Of a stretch of DNA of 64,000 nucleotides, positions 62,318 through 64,000 are shown in pieces (positions within the stretch are counted from its first letter, which is position 1; each line of letters opens with the position of its first letter). The notes beneath the pieces are model-generated. The model ran no database searches. It had not been told where the DNA came from and saw nothing but the letters and a program-made list of their open reading frames with translations. The translations under genes were made by a program, and so were the position numbers. The stretch is taken from assembly GCA_018673255.1 (NCBI GenBank), contig JABHDC010000030.1, forward strand, positions 1 to 64,000, read 5' to 3'. This stretch comes from Gemmatimonadota bacterium (GTDB lineage Bacteria > Latescibacterota > UBA2968 > UBA8231).

Positions 62318-63085
62318 ATGCGCAAGGCAAAAAACGAACATCTGATCCCAGTCCAGATCTGGCGGATCTATCCCTATCCGGATGTGACGCCGCCAGAGAC
62401 CTTTCTTGTCGTTCTAAAAGGCGAGGAGGGCAAGTTCGTACCGATCTCGATCGGCTGCCCTGAAGGCCAGTATCTGGTCATGGCGATGCAGCAGGTCTCC
62501 TTCCCGCGCCCGTTGACGCACAATCTGATCCAGAATCTGCTCAGCAAGGTCAAAGGCAAGGTCCATCAACTCGTCATTCATACGTTGAAGGACGAGACCT
62601 TCCACGCCTACCTGCTGATCCAGACGCAGGACGAGGTGTTCTATCTCGATTGCCGCCCCAGCGATGGCATGATTCTGGCCACGTTGATGAACATCCCCAT
62701 CTTCATGAGTCCGGAGGTCATGGAGGAGGCGGGGCGCGAGTTGAGCAGCATGCTCAATCTGACCGAACTCGGCGAGGAGCTGTCCGGCGTCGATGACGAG
62801 GGCCATGAAGAAGGGACGCTGGAGAAGGAACAGGAGCAAGAGCAGGACCTGTTCCCTGAAGCGACCATCGACATCGCGCCTCCCGCTGAGCCTCCCGAGC
62901 CGGCTGTCCTCGAAGAAGAGGCACCCTTGCTGCCGGTGATCAGTCAGGGCGCCGCCGAATTGACACAGATCGATGCACTGCGGGCGCAACTGGATCGTCT
63001 CGTCGCCGAAGAGGCCTACGAAGAAGCGGCCCGTGTGCGCGATCTGATCACCGAACTCGAAGCAGGCGACGGTAGCGCCCTCTGA
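62318..63085 (+). CDS. Bifunctional nuclease family (DUF151) protein with C-terminal UVR motif
   Basis: A 255-residue protein. Residues about 10-140 are the DUF151/BFN domain (VVLKGEEGKFVPISIGCPEGQ, RPLTHNLIQNLLSKVKG, FYLDCRPSDGMILATLMNIPIFMS). An acidic linker with Glu/Gln repeats follows, and then a UVR (UvrB/UvrC-interaction) helix pair, LRAQLDRLVAEEAYEEAARVRDLI. Relatives have RNase and DNase activity or link to repair complexes. The start at 62318 keeps the conserved N-terminus; the 31 codons before it (from GTG 62225) overlap a promoter and look non-coding. A terminator follows. Confidence 0.85.
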   Translation: MRKAKNEHLIPVQIWRIYPYPDVTPPETFLVVLKGEEGKFVPISIGCPEGQYLVMAMQQVSFPRPLTHNLIQNLLSKVKGKVHQLVIHTLKDETFHAYLLIQTQDEVFYLDCRPSDGMILATLMNIPIFMSPEVMEEAGRELSSMLNLTELGEELSGVDDEGHEEGTLEKEQEQEQDLFPEATIDIAPPAEPPEPAVLEEEAPLLPVISQGAAELTQIDALRAQLDRLVAEEAYEEAARVRDLITELEAGDGSAL

Positions 63086-63127
63086 TCTGAGCCTCTGATC
63101 TGAGTTTGGCCGACATGCAGACGAGAT

Positions 63128-63166
63128 AAGGCCCACCTGGAGTCATCCTCCGGGTGGGCCTTTCCA
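63128..63166 (+). terminator. Rho-independent terminator after the DUF151 gene
   Basis: AAGGCCCACC (63128-63137) pairs with GGTGGGCCTT (63153-63162), followed by a short T-rich stretch. It separates the gene from the convergent SMP-30-like gene. Confidence 0.85.
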
Positions 63167-63207
63167 TTGTTGGTGGATCGAGATGGCCTCATGAGACCTG
63201 GGTGATC

Positions 63208-64000
63208 TCAGCGTTGCGCCAGCTTCCACTCCCGGCCAGGTGCCTCGACGCGGAAGACCTCGACATTCCCTTCATCCTGCAACATGACATATGCCGTGCA
63301 GCCATTCGGGCCGCCGAAGGCGATGTTGCTCGGAAGTTTGCCGGTCAACTCGACCTCGAGGAGCACCTCTCCTGCTGGCGAAAGCTTGGCAATCGTACCC
63401 TTGCCATGCCGTGTGATGTAGAGATTTCCCTCCACGTCGCATCGCATGCCATCCATGCCAAAGTCCGGGAATTCGATCAGCAACTGCTTGTTCGTGATCT
63501 GCCCCGCGCTCAGGTCGTATGCCCAGACAGTGCGTTGCACTGACTCGTTCACATACAGACGGTCTTCGCCCGGACTGACCTCGATCCCATTGGTCGTGCC
63601 CATATCAGCTTCCAGCAGGTGGACGGATCCATCGGTGTCGATGCGCCATATCTGCCCCGTTGATTCGGCCCAATTTGGATCGCTCGCATAGATGCAATCA
63701 TCAGCGCCGATCGCGATATCATTGGGCTGATTCATCGTCGCTTCGTGGGCGTGGACATCGATCGCCCGCGTCTCCATGTCGACTCGCAGGATATTGTGTC
63801 CCGTATAGTCGGCGATATACATCCTGCCCTGTGAATCGAAGCGAATCCCATTGCCCGTGCTGCCATCAGACAACTCAAGGAAGATGCTGCATTCGCCTTC
63901 TGGCGTGACGCGGCCGATCGTCTGCTGACGCTCAAAGTTCACGGCGTAGAGATTTCCCTGGGCGTCACACCCGGGCCCCTCTATGCCTCGTGTGAAACCG
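63208..64000 (-). CDS. SMP-30/gluconolactonase-like beta-propeller protein (5' end outside window)
   Basis: The frame is open to the last base, so the N-terminus is missing; about 263 codons remain. Propeller repeats of SMP-30/regucalcin type are clear: GIEGPGCDAQGNLYAV, GNGIRFDSQGRMYIAD, NQPNDIAIGADDCIYASDP, TNGIEVSPGEDRLYVNES and DGMRCDVEGNLYITRHG. Asn and Asp at the ends of these strands match the metal-binding residues of gluconolactonases. Probable role: lactone hydrolysis in sugar-acid catabolism. The GTG at 63942 is internal and not the start. Confidence 0.85.
   Translation of the reverse strand, partial: GFTRGIEGPGCDAQGNLYAVNFERQQTIGRVTPEGECSIFLELSDGSTGNGIRFDSQGRMYIADYTGHNILRVDMETRAIDVHAHEATMNQPNDIAIGADDCIYASDPNWAESTGQIWRIDTDGSVHLLEADMGTTNGIEVSPGEDRLYVNESVQRTVWAYDLSAGQITNKQLLIEFPDFGMDGMRCDVEGNLYITRHGKGTIAKLSPAGEVLLEVELTGKLPSNIAFGGPNGCTAYVMLQDEGNVEVFRVEAPGREWKLAQR

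Noticed and set aside
1..64000. CRISPR arrays, prophage genes, transposases, rRNA or tRNA genes
   Set aside because: No regularly spaced repeats, phage structural genes, DDE or recombinase proteins, or cloverleaf-like intergenic sequences were found by reading.

Overview
The window is GC-rich, densely coded bacterial DNA. Two TonB-dependent receptors, an apolipoprotein N-acyltransferase, several exported beta-barrel or beta-propeller proteins and a FliG homologue point to a diderm, potentially flagellated heterotroph. The mixture (Gfo/Idh-like protein, DUF362, enolase-superfamily enzymes, GH36 and GH42-like glycosidases, sulfatase, M28 peptidase, glycyl radical enzyme) resembles uncultured glycan degraders of the FCB/PVC sphere such as Latescibacterota. 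That placement is inference: there is no rRNA or other strong marker, and I saw no tRNA gene. The sequence ends inside a gene on both sides.

Layout. 1-2008: 3' part of a STAND/AAA-TPR regulator, with a gene-free 0.5 kb behind it. 2515-4699: beta-propeller protein, methyltransferase and tiny HTH protein. 4779-27389: catabolic island with alpha-galactosidase, Gfo/Idh-like protein, epimerase, methylmalonate-semialdehyde dehydrogenase, M14 and M28 peptidases, DUF362 protein, glycyl radical enzyme, then what looks like two copies of an enolase-superfamily + GH42-like cassette, the first wrecked by deletions, then a TonB receptor and a small secreted protein. 27501-29988: KefF/KefC-like potassium efflux pair. 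30143-34555: four tightly packed reverse-strand genes (six-hairpin-like protein, metallophosphoesterase, PHP hydrolase, histidine phosphatase), unfamiliar as a set. 34713-40679: TonB receptor, sulfatase and a large probable glycan-active enzyme.

40779-49643 is more housekeeping in character: EttA, Ppx/GppA, a VanZ-plus-CBM9-like membrane protein, a TMTC-like membrane TPR protein and an isolated FliG with a hairpin-rich leader. 49644-50430 is decayed DNA holding a recognisable scrap of manA; a Phd/ParE toxin-antitoxin module separates it from intact manA and manC (GDP-mannose supply). Then come an aminotransferase/aspartate-dehydrogenase pair, a three-gene envelope operon of unknown function (55544-58471), an Lnt-TatC fusion read as one 916-codon frame, radC, a DUF151 nuclease with a UVR tail, and the 3' part of an SMP-30-type beta-propeller lactonase gene.

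Most notable: the Lnt-TatC fusion; the glycyl radical enzyme with an altered active-site loop and no activase nearby; the duplicated and half-deleted enolase/GH42 cassette; the phosphatase-rich operon; the envelope operon; and the manA remnant next to a toxin-antitoxin module. No CRISPR array, prophage, transposase or recognisable defence island was seen apart from the toxin-antitoxin pair.
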